Positions 24,563 through 37,890 of a stretch of 64,000 nucleotides of DNA are shown here, piece after piece. A program made the position numbers and the translations under genes. Positions within the stretch are counted from its first letter, which is position 1. The number at the start of each line of letters is the position of its first letter. Under the pieces are notes generated by a model. It was not told where the DNA came from, ran no database searches, and worked only from the letters and a program-made list of their open reading frames with translations. The stretch is taken from positions 226,603,054 through 226,667,053 of the forward strand of contig OU015490.1 of NCBI GenBank assembly GCA_907164885.2, read 5' to 3'. Source of the stretch: Dolomedes plantarius (lineage: Eukaryota; Arthropoda; Arachnida; Araneae; Dolomedidae).

Positions 24563-24785
24563 TGGTGGAAATTGATTTATGAAAACACGATTTTTTATCA
24601 AAAACATTTTTAATATTGATTAAAAATGAATGAAATTTCATACATTATACATGTTATGTATAACAAATGAGTTACAAAAATAAAATTTAATACATAATAA
24701 TAAACAAAATAATAAGGTCAAAAATTAGATTTTCGTAACATACAAATATGGAAATTAATTTATGAAATATCACATTTCATTCACA

Positions 24786-25784
24786 TTAATAGATAGTAAA
24801 ACTGACTTTCTTCATCAAAGTTGCCTTTATACTAGATGGCATTGATAAAACAAGATTTTGAATGTACTTGTGTTGAGTTAGTTTCCAGTTTTGACAGATT
24901 GAAGCTTTCAATTCTACAAGTGATGTGTACTGCTTCCAATCTGCAAAAATCTTTCGAACAAGCTGTCCCCAAACGTTTTCGATGGGGTTCAAATCAGGAC
25001 TATTAGGTGGATGATCTAAAAGATCAATATTCTGTTCGTCAAACCAATCTTTCATTGCATTTGAAGTGTGAATACTTGCATTGTCTTGCACAGAGATGTT
25101 ATCTAAACTATAATATTGCCATGCAAATATAAGAAGGGAATTTTCTAAAACTTAGCTGTAATCAAATGAATTCTGGCGATCATTTAAAAACGCAATTTCA
25201 CTTTTGCCATCATAAGCAATCGCTGCCCAAATCACCAAACTTCCGCCACCAAAATTTCTGCTGAATGTAGATGTTGTTTTTGGAGGTCCCCCCAGTAATA
25301 CTTCAAACCATCGGGGCCATCAAAATTATTTTTTTTTCATCGAAGAAAATGACCTTTCCTCCATTTGTCGCCCATTACGACGTATTTCTCTCAATACTGA
25401 AAACGCATCTGCTTGTGACACAGAAGTATTTTTCCAGACTTCATTTTCGACCATCTCAAGCTGCATTATGAATGTAAAATTTGCCTAACTCTTCTAGAAG
25501 TAATAGGATGGGATAGACCTGCACAAATCTGCTTTGAACTGTGGCCGGTTTTTGATAGAAGTTGAAGAATACCCCTTTTCTCCATCATAGTTAAACGTGG
25601 ATTACCTTTTATGTTAAAATTTTTGCCATAATTTGCTGAATTTTTTCTATAGTTATATATATATATATATCACACCAACTGATCTTTTAATTAATTTACT
25701 AATTTCCAGAACAGATTTTTCATATTCTAGATATGCATCGAATTTGGCTCCTTCGTCCTCAGACAACAACTTTCGTTTACCCAT
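24786..25784 (-). pseudogene. Tc1-family transposase, frameshifted
   Basis: Cut-and-paste DDE transposase. The ATG at 25784 starts MGKRKLLSEDEGAK, an HTH N-terminus. A short (TA)n at about 25657 has expanded within the first 50 codons. Then come PRLTMMEKRGILQLLSKTGHSS, a TAA after QILHS, and the first catalytic segment VIFFDEKK. A frameshift in an A-run near 25330 precedes GPDGLKYYWGDL, then FGGGSLVIWAAIAYDGKSE, a stop near 25155, VQDNASIH with the second Asp, and finally NSPDLNPIENVWG with the third acidic residue, ending MPSSIKATLMKKVSF. All catalytic blocks are recognisable, but at least one frameshift and two stops inactivate it. Confidence 0.85.
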
Positions 25785-25820
25785 CGTGAAAAGTATGACT
25801 GAAACGTATTGTTTCTAATA

Positions 25821-26793
25821 CAAGGTGAGCCTATAAAGTAACCGGACAATTTTTTATAAATAAGAAAAGTATTACTCACCTCAAATAAATTTAACTCCTT
25901 CAAAATAATCACCAAAGGAGTCTATACAATTTCTCCAAGTCATCGAAACACTCTTTATAGGTGTTTTAACTAACCATTCGAAAAATACGCGTAACATTTC
26001 TGAGTCATTTTCAAATCTCTCTCTGTCCTTTCGTGGTCATCTTCAGCTTCGGAAAAAGGAAAAAAAATCAGCTGGCGATAAGTCGGGAAAATATGGTGGG
26101 TGATTTATCACTGTAATTGAATGTCTAGCAAGATATTGTTGTACAGAAATTGCTGTACGGGGCCTATCATTATCGTGTAAAAGAGAACATTGCCAAAAAT
26201 CTAACAGTTCCTTCCTAACTTGCCTTATCCCGCATCTTAATCGAAAAAGCACCTCCTTGTAAAAATACTGATTAATTGTTTGATTTTCAGAAACAAATTC
26301 GTGGTGAATAAGTCCTTTGTAACCAAAAATGCAATCAGCATCACCTCAGTTTTTGATTATAAGAACGAATTTTCTCCACAGTTTCCTCATCCTTTGAAGT
26401 TTAAGGGCGTCCTGTCTTTGGTTCATCTTCAATGCTTTCCCACCCACATTTAAAGCGGTTGTGCCACTCATACACTTGTGTTCTTGATAACGATGCATCA
26501 CTATATACTGTTCGAAGCCTCTCTAAAGTTTCGGTAGCAGATTTACTTAATATGTAACAACATTTAATGTTACAACGTTGTTCCATTCCGAAGCAAATTT
26601 TTTTGTACAATGCCTTCTCAGTAAATGAAAATTACTACGGCGTTTTGATATGCAAAAGACTAAATAACCAGTTTAAACTGGCTTTAACAAGAGTTGAGAT
26701 GTCACTCTTTCTATCCAGGTGATTATTCTTTCACCTTTTTTATTTTATTGTTTGATCTTTTAATTTGTTCGGTTACTTTATGGGCGCAACTTG
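25821..26793 (-). mobile_element. mariner element nested in the Tc1 leader
   Basis: Left end CAAGGTGAGCCTATAAAGTA (25821) and right end, inverted, CAAGTTGCGCCCATAAAGTA (26793) are imperfect TIRs. A TA precedes the left end; on the right the nearest TA is two bases out, so the target duplication is blurred. At 973 bp it is shorter than an intact mariner (about 1.3 kb), consistent with an internal deletion. It sits 37 bp upstream of the host Tc1 start codon. Confidence 0.8.
25881..26586 (-). pseudogene. mariner transposase with central deletion
   Basis: The ATG at 26586 (MEQRCNIKCCYILSKSATET) leads into LSRTQVYEWHNRFKCG and EDEPKTGRP, the mariner HTH region. Directly after the second HTH begins (about 26350) the reading jumps to FGYKGLIHHEFVSENQTINQ, HDNDRPRTA and LSPADFF. 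That removes the block holding the first catalytic Asp. Frameshifts and stops also lie in the C-terminal third, which ends near GDYFEGVKF. The family is clear from the HDNDRPRTA and SPADFF motifs; it is irreversibly inactive. Confidence 0.85.
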
Positions 26794-27093
26794 CATATAA
26801 CGCTTTTTATGTCTACTGCACATGTCACGTTACTTGGTTTTATGCAAATTTTTGTCACATTATTTCAGAATAGCCAATGAAATGGGATATTTCCTAAATC
26901 AATTTCCATGTTTGTATGTTACGAATTTCCAATTTTTTACCTTATTTTTTTGTTTATTATTATGTATGAAATTTCATTTTTGTAAATCATTTGTTATGCA
27001 TAGCATATATAATGGATGAAATTTCATTCAATTTAATGAATATGAAAGAACTTTTTGTAAAATAACCGAGTTTTCATAAATCAATTTCCAACA

Positions 27094-28993
<1,900 letters not shown>

Positions 28994-29005
28994 TTTTATC
29001 AAAAT

Positions 29006-29351
29006 GGGGTCCGATGTAGCCTAGTGGTAGCACATATTTCTTCGGACTGAGGATGCTCAGTTCGAATTCAAACGAGCGACATTAAATGTCTTCTTGTCTA
29101 AGTCAGATATGGACACGTCAAATCCGTAGACCGGAAAGTTCTTCCATGAGGTCACAGAGGGTGGAAGATAGTCCGTCCCCTCTCCAGATGCTACCCCTGG
29201 GGTTGCTGGATAAAAGTTGAGGCATTGGAGATTCATATTGATTCAGCTGCATGGTGTTCCCAGATAAAAAGTAATCAACAATTTCCGCTGCATAAAAATC
29301 AAAGTAATGTGCCACGACGAATCCTCCAGCATTAAAAAAAGCAAAGAATAT
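29006..29351 (+). mobile_element. tRNA-derived SINE with 12-bp target duplication
   Basis: Begins GGGGTCCGATGTAGCCTAGT. It has an A box (TAGCCTAGTGGTAGCAC) and a B box (AGTTCGAATTC), then a conserved body (GATATGGACACG, GACCGGAAAGTTC) shared with three other SINEs here. TTTTATCAAAAT is present on both sides (28994-29005 and 29352-29363), a clean target-site duplication. Confidence 0.9.
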
Positions 29352-29522
29352 TTTTATCAAAATTTGAGAATAAATGAAACCTTAAAAAATATCTTTAAAT
29401 GCTAAATATTGTGTTATTAATCATTTTCATTTTTAGTACAGGTTATCTAAAAGCGAAGTTTAAAATGATTTCAGCTATTCACTTATATTAGTACTATTGA
29501 TCTCACCTATATTACTGCTTAA

Positions 29523-29941
29523 GGCTGCTGTGTGCTAACCCTATTGGATTCTCTCACCTCATTGTTAACCTATGTAGAAAATTTCTCTACTATTTACGGC
29601 TACATAAATACTGATAATCCAAGAAAAATGATATTTTCAGATAGCCTGAACTTTTCTCAACTTTGCAACAGGATTGCTTTTATAAATTTCGTCCACCAAA
29701 GAAATTTATGAGTGTTTAAAACACACTATACGACATTTTTCCGCGACAAAATAAAATTTTAAAACATTTGCACTTTTTTTAAATAAGAAAAAATGCTCCA
29801 CGTTGTAAAATTTCTTTCTCTATTACGGAGTACAATTTTTAAAAAAAAGTCTTTAAATTCAAGACGGCAATCCTTAGACAAATTTGCTCCATAGGTTAAT
29901 AGTGAGATGATCTAATCTGATAAGTTTAGTACACAGCAGCC
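29523..29941. mobile_element. MITE with about 50-bp inverted repeats
   Basis: Left GGCTGCTGTGTGCTAA and, 50 bp in, TTAACCTATG; right end inverted GGCTGCTGTGTACTAA with TTAACCTATG at the same distance. Size is 419 bp. Flanking bases are TTAA (left) and CTAA read on the plus strand (right), so the target duplication is TTAA or TTA with decay. No coding. Confidence 0.85.
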
Positions 29942-30085
29942 TAATATCATCAATATTGTGACTAATATTTCAAAACATTTTTATTTCTCGATCTGTTCAT
30001 AATTATTTTTATGTAATCAAAAATAGATCTCAAAAATTTATATGCATAGGAATATAACTATAATAAATATCAGAAATATAATTTT

Positions 30086-30155
30086 CTTTAGAATAGGTTT
30101 GATTTGGTTTGAAGCGCTACGGCCAACTTTTTGCTACGCGAGCTTTAGAATAGGT
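30086..30155 (+). mobile_element. 44-bp insertion with 13-bp target duplication
   Basis: CTTTAGAATAGGT occurs at 30086-30098 and 30143-30155. The 44 bp between them (with AAGCGCTACGGCCAA and GCTACGCGAG) are GC-rich compared with the flank. This is the footprint of retrotransposition of a very short, probably 5'-truncated or SINE-tail RNA. Confidence 0.8.
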
Positions 30156-32069
30156 AAAATGTCTATGAAAGGTAGGTTGGTTCAAAGAGTTATCTGAGAC
30201 ATAAATTGGATTAGTATATAATGAACGACAATAAAGAGGGGGATTTATCTAAAAATTATTTTCTAGAATAAGCTGAATATTTAAAATCCTAATTACTGCT
30301 TATTATTATTTTTATTATAAATTTATAACATTTCATAGTAAATTACATTTGCATAATCCTACGAGAATCAGGTTATTGAGTATGCATGTTTTAATTTTTC
30401 TTATTTCGAAATTATGCAATGATTCCAAAAGAGAGATTAAGAGATTATATTCCCTTTCAAGCTCTTGTTTATACGAATTATAAATGCAAATACTTTCAGT
30501 TCGGGAGTTTCTTAACAGTTCTGATATTGTGTTTTGTCCTTAGTATCCATGTCTTATTTTAGAAACAGTTTACTGTTACATCATAGTAAATTTATTACAT
30601 ATAAAGTTTTGCAATGAAATAGTTTTATAGGCTTCCTCCAATAAAGTGATCATTTATTTGTGGCGCCAAAGTACTCTTTTCTATCTCAGATATGGCTTCT
30701 GATTTTCATGGGTCATCTATTTGATGTACATGCTTTTAGAAATATCTGTCCGCTTGGTTTGATTGCTTAGTCCTTATTTGCTCTGCTCGATTTGCTCGGA
30801 GATTAAATGTACGGGTTGTTTATGTACTAAATTTGCCTCCTTAATGTGGAAGTAGAGACTCATTTCAAATAATGCCTCGCAAATTGCAGTTCCGATAATA
30901 AAAAAAAAACATTAATTTGGGACATCACAAAACAAAATGAATGTTAAGGAAATTATTGTCATGATATTTTTTTAAATTAACATACTCAGAGGTTTTCGGA
31001 AAGCTCTGTTTTAATGCTTCCACTCCTATATATAAAATATAAAGAATAAAGAAGAATTTGAAGGAAGAAGGTTGATTTAATGAAATGGATTTTTCTATTG
31101 TTATCTTAGAGTTGTAATGCAGACACATTAACGTAAAGAACTGCAAGAAGAAAAAAATGTTTAAACGCATGTTTATGATTGCTAATGGATAAATAGTCAG
31201 TTTGCGATGGGGCATTTGAAGAATTGTAAGAAATTGAATTAAATCTGAAATTATGAAAAAGAAAATTTATGTATAAATATAAATTTGAAGTGAAAAGTTT
31301 AGAATCCTAAATTTGCAAATTACTTCAATTCTAATAAGGACTGAATCTCGAAATTTTTTTTAAAAAAGAAAAGCTTTCGATTAAAAATTAATTATATGCA
31401 TAAATGAAAATGAATATTTCCAATGGCTTTTTCCAAAGGAAAAAGTTTATAAGGTTACAATATCACCAGTTTTAATCACAGAACAACACTGCTTTTTGAA
31501 ACTAAACTGAACAGTATCTGAATTAATCTACGAAAAACTGTCTAATCACACGGACTTTCTTAATTTGTCTTAGACCCTTTAGTAAAAAATGGAAAAAAAG
31601 TAAAAGAATATATACCATGAAATTAATTATATAGTATAAATAAATCAGTAAATATCAGTTTCTAGACTACGTTTCAAGAAAAAGTAAATTAAAAAAATAA
31701 AGACTGTTGATAACATGTACATTATCATTTAGTCCATGTTCCCTTTTCTGAAAAAAAGCTTCTGAGATTTTCTTCTAGCAGTCTTGTATAAGTATTCTTT
31801 GGGACAGAATATCATGTCCCTATATTTTGTTGGTTTTGTACTGATAGTTTTTGTTTTACTGTGATATAGTAAAATAATAAGCCAGCCATGATTTACTGGC
31901 TCCATCTTGTTTCCCTGTATGGACACTTTATAAGTCTAGATCAAATGCCGATATTTGTTTCTTTTCCGGAGAAGTTACGTGAGGTGATGGACAAAGACTG
32001 ATTCTAACAGTTTCTTCGAACGTGTTCCAACTAATGACAATTTATTAATATATATAACTTCTGCTTTTT
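30156..32069. other. Noncoding stretch
   Basis: AT-rich. ORFs at 30925-31215 and 31729-31926 (minus) have no recognisable motif. Confidence 0.45.
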
Positions 32070-32425
32070 TATTTGTGTTACTGTTATTGTTGTTGTTAAA
32101 TCCTCCTGGCCGGCAGTTCCCGACCAGGTCCATGTGGATTTCGGGCTGACGTGTGCGGCTCCGGTTTGCATAGCACCACGAGGGTCGGAGTCCGTCTTAG
32201 CTACTTGCCACCTCAAATTTGACATACCAAACCTTGGGGGGACATCTGGGGGTATCGTACCCTCACTCACCCTCTCTGACCTCATAGAGGGACTTTCCAG
32301 TTTACGGATTTTACGTGTCCATATCCGGCTTAGACAATGAGGTACTTAATCCCGCTTGTAGGGATTCGATCCCTACACCTTCAGCACTGAAAGCAAGCGC
32401 GCTACCCCAAGGCTACCTCGATCCC
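32070..32425 (-). mobile_element. tRNA-derived SINE
   Basis: On the minus strand the head (from 32425) has an A box (TAGCCTTGGGGTAGCGCG) and a B box (GGGATCGAATCCCTAC), then GTCTAAGCCGGATATGGACA and ACTGGAAAGTCCCTCTATGA, shared with the SINE at 29006. It ends in an AAC/AAT-rich simple tail (32070-32100). No clear target duplication was found. The 84-codon minus ORF over it is incidental. Confidence 0.88.
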
Positions 32426-33540
32426 ATGTTTTATGTTAAATGTGTTAAATGAAATGGTCTATTTTTCATTTGTGTATACCATATATAATTTTTAAAAGGA
32501 AATTTCTTCACTTTCTCATGCGCGACGCTTTATTAAACACTCTTCACTTGTTTTAGAACATATAAATTTATGGATGTTGTTAAATTTTTAAACACACATC
32601 CTGTTGCTTTCTAGGAATTTTCTTTGACTAGGGGATATATTGTAGTAGTACAGTTGTGAACATCATGTACTGTTACAGATTATAATACACCTTAGAATTA
32701 GGCTAAACATACACAACATAATTTCCTGATTTCTTACCAAACCGTCCCTTTAATATCCCTGTGCAAAAAAATAATGTACTGCGTAGCATAATATTTAAGA
32801 CGTGGGCGATTGAACCCTATAAAAGGCTGAGATTGATGTGAGATTTTTTAGGAAAATTGTGTATTAAAATACTTTAGATCGCAGAAAAGAGGAATGGTTT
32901 TATGATTATCAAAGCTTTAAATATTTATCAAACTACAAAATGAAATTTTCTTAACTTTCTTTCTAAAACACATATGTAAGAACAAAAAGAATACACAGTA
33001 ATTTCTGATTATAGAAATTTAGCTAATTCTCATGTTTAATGAGGAGTTATTAACTAAAAGCTCTACAAAATTTGTTTTTTCATTTCTCCCAAAACTTTCT
33101 AACAGTCTGAAAGAGTTTAAAATTATGAACAAAATATTTCGAAATTTTCTATAGAAGCAAAAGATAAACCTCATTTCTTTGATGAAAAGTATATACATCG
33201 CTGAATTTTCCTGTGTAAGTATTTCGAAAAGGACGAATAGGAATTTTTCTCTAGGTCTGAAATTTATAAGGATTCTAAACTAAAATTTCTAATCTTGCGG
33301 GGCAAGCTTCAGGATTTCATAGCGAAATAAGAAAATAGATTATCTTTTAAACAAATTCAAGAAATATCTCTGGATTTCTTGAGGTTATTTCTTTATCTTT
33401 TCATCTTGCTTTCAGTGAGTAGTTTCAAGGCAACATCTTATGTAAGTGAATTTATTTTGAGCAATAAATCTCACAGAAAACTTCAAAATAATACTTTTGT
33501 TTACAGTTAATATTTTTTGCTAAGCCTTTCCTTTCAGAAC
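32426..33540. other. Noncoding stretch
   Basis: AT-rich with no supported feature. Confidence 0.5.
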
Positions 33541-34396
33541 TAATTATAAAGTACGAATATATTTTCTAGATAACATATATCACATTAAACGTTTTCTTTG
33601 AATTGAGAATATTTTCATTTTAGCCTTTTTTTAACAAATAAAGTTCGCATATTACAAAAAAAAGATTATAAATTAAATTATATTGTGTACTTGCTACTTA
33701 ATAATTTAAATTCAGTTTAATATTTTTATAATTCGATTAATATAAGAGTAAAAATGTTTTTTTTAATATAATAATTTTCTTGATAACATATATCCCATTA
33801 AACATTTTCTTTGGATTGAGAACATTCCCATTTGAGCCTTTTTTTAACAAATAAAGTTCGCATATTAGAAAAAAGATTATAAATTGAATTATATTGTGTA
33901 CTTGCTATTTAATAATTTAAATTCAGTTTATTTTTTTAATACTTACTATGAATATTAATAAGCATAAAATGCTTTTAATATAATAATTTTCTAGATAACA
34001 TATATCCCATTAAACATTTCCTTTGAATTGATAGCATTCCCATTCGAGACTTTTTTTTAAAATAAAAATTGCATATTAGAAAAAAGATTATAAATTGAAT
34101 TATATTGTGTACTTTCTATTTAGCAATTTAAATTCAGTTGAAAATTTTATACTTACTATGAATATTAATAAGCATATTATTTTTTAATATAATAATTTTC
34201 TAGTTAACATACATCACATTAAACCTTTCCTTTGAATTGAGAGCATTCCCATTGGAGCCTTTTTTAAAAATAAAGTTTGCATATGAGAAAATAAGATTAT
34301 AAATTGTATTATGTTGTGTACTTGCTATTTAATAATTTAAATTCAGTTTAATTTTTTATACTTACTATGAATATTAATGAGAATAAATTATTTTAA

Positions 34397-35850
34397 CCCC
34401 TTCGGCCCTGATGTCCTATTATTAGAACACATCTTTACATTATTCTATATTTCTCATTTTCAAGAATTTTTACCTCAAAACCGAGTGTCTTACTAATAAT
34501 TCATGGAAGAATACCTGTACGGTATTATTTTTGCTCAGTAGATCGCAGTACGTCCCCAGCAGAGAAGATAATGGAAGCGTCTAGCCATTTGCAGCCAAAA
34601 GGTAAATGCATGTTTTATTAGTTCTCAAAATATTATTATATATTATTCCCTGCAACTTTAAAAAATTCCATAGTACAAATTAGACTCTTTATGCCCAATT
34701 CTGTGCTTTTAACTAAAAAATTAATTAGAAATTGCATTACAAATGGAAATCTAATATTTGTTCTACTAATAGGACACCAGGCCTTAGAGCAAACAAGGTG
34801 TATTTTTATACATGTTCTATTAATAGTACACCAGGTGCCTATTAGTACAAAACTTATATTTTGTTTTAGGATAAAACAATATTTTCTCTAAAAATATTGA
34901 GTTTTATGTATAATTCGGATATTTTAAGGTTTTTATTTAATAATTAGCTGTACAATTTTGTCTGTTTATTACTAATTACCCACATTGAAATTCATTTTTA
35001 TTTCTTTGTAGCCAATATACGAAGTAAAAAGTTGTAATTGAAAGAAACCATTCAATGCTTAAACAATCTAGAGGATTCTGATTTAGAAGATATAAACATA
35101 GATGGGTCTGAAGATGAATGGCCATCAAAATCTCTTGATTTGTCTCACCTGATATCAGATGAAGAGAAGAAGGTGCATCTACACACAAGCGAATCAGCTC
35201 CCCCCGTCACCTCTTGACACATTTTGGTGTCGATTAGCTCCCCCTTCCAACGTGGGAGAAGTATATCGTGGCTTTGATCATTCGTCTTAAAACCGCCATC
35301 CAGGGAGGTCTGGGGCGAATCTTCAAAGGCTCGAGGGACGCCATAAAATCTCCTCTCGGTGATGGAACCAATAAATCATTGCTTTCCCCTACACTTCGCT
35401 CTCTGTTTCGCGAATGTGTGCTTGCAGGGTGATAGTGAAGACGAACATGATGCAACTACTACAAAAATTGTTAAAGAAAAGAAAAAACCTATTCGTTGGG
35501 CTAAATCGTATGATGGAAAGAAGTCCAAGGCAACAGAGATGCAAATTGGAAGGTTGTTCATACAAAACTACTTCATTTTGTGAGAAATGTGACGTATTTT
35601 TATGTTTTAATGCACAAAGAAATTGTTTCAAAATGTTTCACACAAAATAATTGTAAACTCTACTTAAAATAAATTTTCACTTTTTACTTAATTATAGCCT
35701 GGTGTCCTACTATTAGAACATTTTTTAATTAGTTTGGTAATTGGCAGAACGTTATAATATTTTATATTTAAGATACTTACCTATAGTGTAGCATATCTAA
35801 CCACTCATTGATTTTTTATCTGCCCAATAAAAAATTCAGAGCCGAAGGGG
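34397..35850 (+). mobile_element. piggyBac-type element with TTAA target duplication
   Basis: TTAA (34393-34396) then CCCCTTCGGCCCTGA; inverted end TCAGAGCCGAAGGGG then TTAA (35851-35854). Length 1,454 bp, exactly the excess over the satellite period. Subterminal inverted copies of GTCCTAYTATTAGAACA lie near both ends (34432, 34759 inverted, 35700). It holds the two ends of a piggyBac transposase but not the catalytic core. Confidence 0.9.
35038..35650 (+). pseudogene. piggyBac transposase remnant: acidic N-terminus plus C-terminal Cys-rich domain
   Basis: An acidic leader (NNLEDSDLEDINIDGSEDEW and SHLISDEEKK, 35041-35217) ends in a TGA. After about 210 bp of GC-richer unrelated sequence (35218-35430) a second acidic stretch (DSEDEHD, from 35431) and KKKPIRWAKSYDG follow. 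After a frameshift comes a Cys-rich C-terminus with RCKLEGC, FCEKCDVFLC and NCFKMFH to the TAA at 35648. The piggyBac family has an acidic N-terminal region, a DDD core and a C-terminal zinc-binding domain that contacts the element ends. Here the core is absent. It could still have been moved in trans before decay. Confidence 0.75.
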
Positions 35851-36199
35851 TTAATATAATAATTTTCTAGATAACATATATCACATTAAACATTTTCTTT
35901 GAATTGAGAGCATTCCCATTTGAACCTTTTTTCAACAAATAAAATTCTCATATTAGAAAAAAGGTTATAAATTGAATTATATTGTGTACTTGCTGTTTAG
36001 TAATTTGAATTCAGTTTAATTTTTTTATACTTAATATGAATATTAATAAGAATAAAAATGCTTTTTTAAATATATTATGATCTTAAAAAAAATTACGATA
36101 TAAAATCACTTTACTCACTTAAGTATAAAGATACATATAAATTAATAAAAGACTAAATGACAAGGAAAACATGTAATAAAAGTGTTATATATAGTATAT

Positions 36200-37600
36200 T
36201 TTATCTTACACATAACTAGTTTGGCCGACGCAAATATTTATTTTTATTTTCATTGGAGAAATTATTATTCTCGTCATGTACTTTAAGCTGTAATACCGTC
36301 TCCTTATTTCCCCCCCTTCTTCTGTGGCACGATAACACCAAATTAATTAACTGTAAGCAAAGAGCAGAAACATTGGTGAAATGATTGGGTGAGCTCTGAG
36401 TGTAATAGCAAGTCCAACTAAGGAAGTAGAGCAGTGGTATATATGGCTGTAAATTCCTCACGTATTGTGACCACACGATCTTATAAAAATAAGCTTCATT
36501 CTGTAATAGGATGAAGGAGGTCATTTAATCTTAAGCCATCCGCTAGAAATAGGGCATTTATTTTAAATTTTTTTTATTATAATAGCTTTCATATCCAACT
36601 CAGGAAGTAGAGTAGGGGTATATTTGGTTGTAAATTCTTCATGTTTTGTGACCGGAACGATCTTAAAAAATAAGTTTCTAGCTTTATTAGGATAAAGGAG
36701 GTCAATTAATATTATGTTATCAGCTAGAAAGAGGCCTGGAAAGAACAACAGCTTCCCTGAAACGATGAAGATCATTATCTTGTCCTTTTGTCACCATTCG
36801 AACCCACGAATGCAGCGCGATTCACACCACACAACAATTTTTCGTGCAATAGAGTTCTCATGTCACTGTGGTATTGAAATGTGGCGACGTCATCACAGCA
36901 TTTATTTTTCATTTTGTAATGAAATTATTTTCATATCCAACTCTGGAAGTAGAGAAGTGGTATATATGGCTGTAAATTCAAGCACTGTGAACGGCACAAT
37001 CTTAAAAAAATAAGCTTCAAGCTTTAGTAGATAAAGGAGGTCAATTAATATTAAACTATCCACTAGAAATAAGGCATTGTTTTAAAATTTTTTTATTGAA
37101 ATTGCTCTTATGTCCAACTCTGGAAGTAGAGCAGTGGTATATATAGCTGTAAATTCCTCACGTATTGTGACCGGCATGATCTTAAAAATAAAAAAAAAGT
37201 TTTAATCTTTAGTAGGATAAAGGAGGTCTTTTAATATTAAGCTATTCGCTAGAAATAGGGCATTTATTTTTAATATTTCTATTGAAATTGCTTTCATATC
37301 CAGCTCTAGAAGTAGAGCAGTGGTATATATGGCTGTAAATTCCTCAAGTATTGTTACCCGCACGATATTAAAAACATAAGCTACAAGCTTTAGGATAAAG
37401 GACGGCAATTAATATTAAACTATCCGGTAGAAATAGGTCATTAATATATAATTTTTTTAATTGAAACTGCTCTAATATCCAACTATGGAAGTAGAGCAGT
37501 GATATATATGTCTCTAAGTTCAAGTATTGTGACCGGCACGATCTTAAAAAAATAAGCCTCAAGCTTATTTTTTTAAGATCGTGCCGGTCACAATATTGTT
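36200..37600. repeat. About 180-bp satellite-like array, six units
   Basis: AAGTAGAG anchors lie at 36424, 36605, 36947, 37124, 37310 and 37489, spaced 181, 342, 177, 186 and 179 bp. Each unit has GTGGTATATATGGCTGTAAA, ATTGTGACCGGCACGATCTT and TAGGATAAAGGAGGTC. The 342-bp gap is one unit plus about 160 bp of unrelated sequence (about 36736-36895). Confidence 0.92.
37525..37595. repeat. Perfect 33-bp-arm palindrome closing the 180-bp array
   Basis: 37525-37557 is the exact reverse complement of 37563-37595 with a 5-base loop (CTCAA). The arms start TATTGTGACCGGCACG and include TTAAAAAAATAAGC. The left arm is the normal end of the last satellite unit, so the right arm is an inverted copy of satellite sequence. 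Confidence 0.97.
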
Positions 37601-37890
37601 TTTATAAAACTGTAGCTCATAGTATTAGAAAAAACTTTTTAGAGAAAATAATATTTTCTAAACTAAAGAAAAACACTTATTTTATATATATTCATTCACG
37701 TAAATATATGAATGTTGGTACGAATTTTAGAAGATTTACCATTTTCACTTAAAAGTCACAGTTGTAGAAGTTGCATAAATAATCAAATAAAATTTTAAAA
37801 GGCATAAAGTATATCTTTACGCATTTATGCCTAAGAACTTATATCTGTTATCTAATTAATTATACTATAATAACAATGATAACTTTAGAT
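37596..37890. other. AT-rich spacer
   Basis: No feature seen; the hAT target duplication CTTTAGAT occupies 37883-37890. Confidence 0.6.

Larger units (their letters stand above)
33541..36075. repeat. About 212-bp tandem array split by a piggyBac element
   Basis: TAACATAYATC anchors begin at 33571, 33784, 33996, 34205 and, after the 1,454-bp insertion, 35872; the first four are spaced 213, 212 and 209 bp. Each unit contains ATTAAACNTTTTCTTTG, GAGNATTCCCATTNGAGCC, ATTGTGTACTTGCT and AATTCAGTT. Units differ by substitutions and small indels. Confidence 0.92.

Noticed and set aside
29118..29360. Minus ORF over the SINE at 29006
   Set aside because: Lies wholly within a tRNA-derived SINE and its flank; no motif.
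32031..32340. Opposed ORFs over the SINE at 32070
   Set aside because: The Pol III boxes and shared SINE body explain the composition.
35234..35455. 73-codon minus ORF in the piggyBac element
   Set aside because: It covers the GC-richer foreign block. I cannot name it, and it runs into the antisense of the piggyBac reading, so it is not called as a gene.
36216..37562. Minus ORFs with similar peptides
   Set aside because: Products of the 180-bp array, not a gene family.
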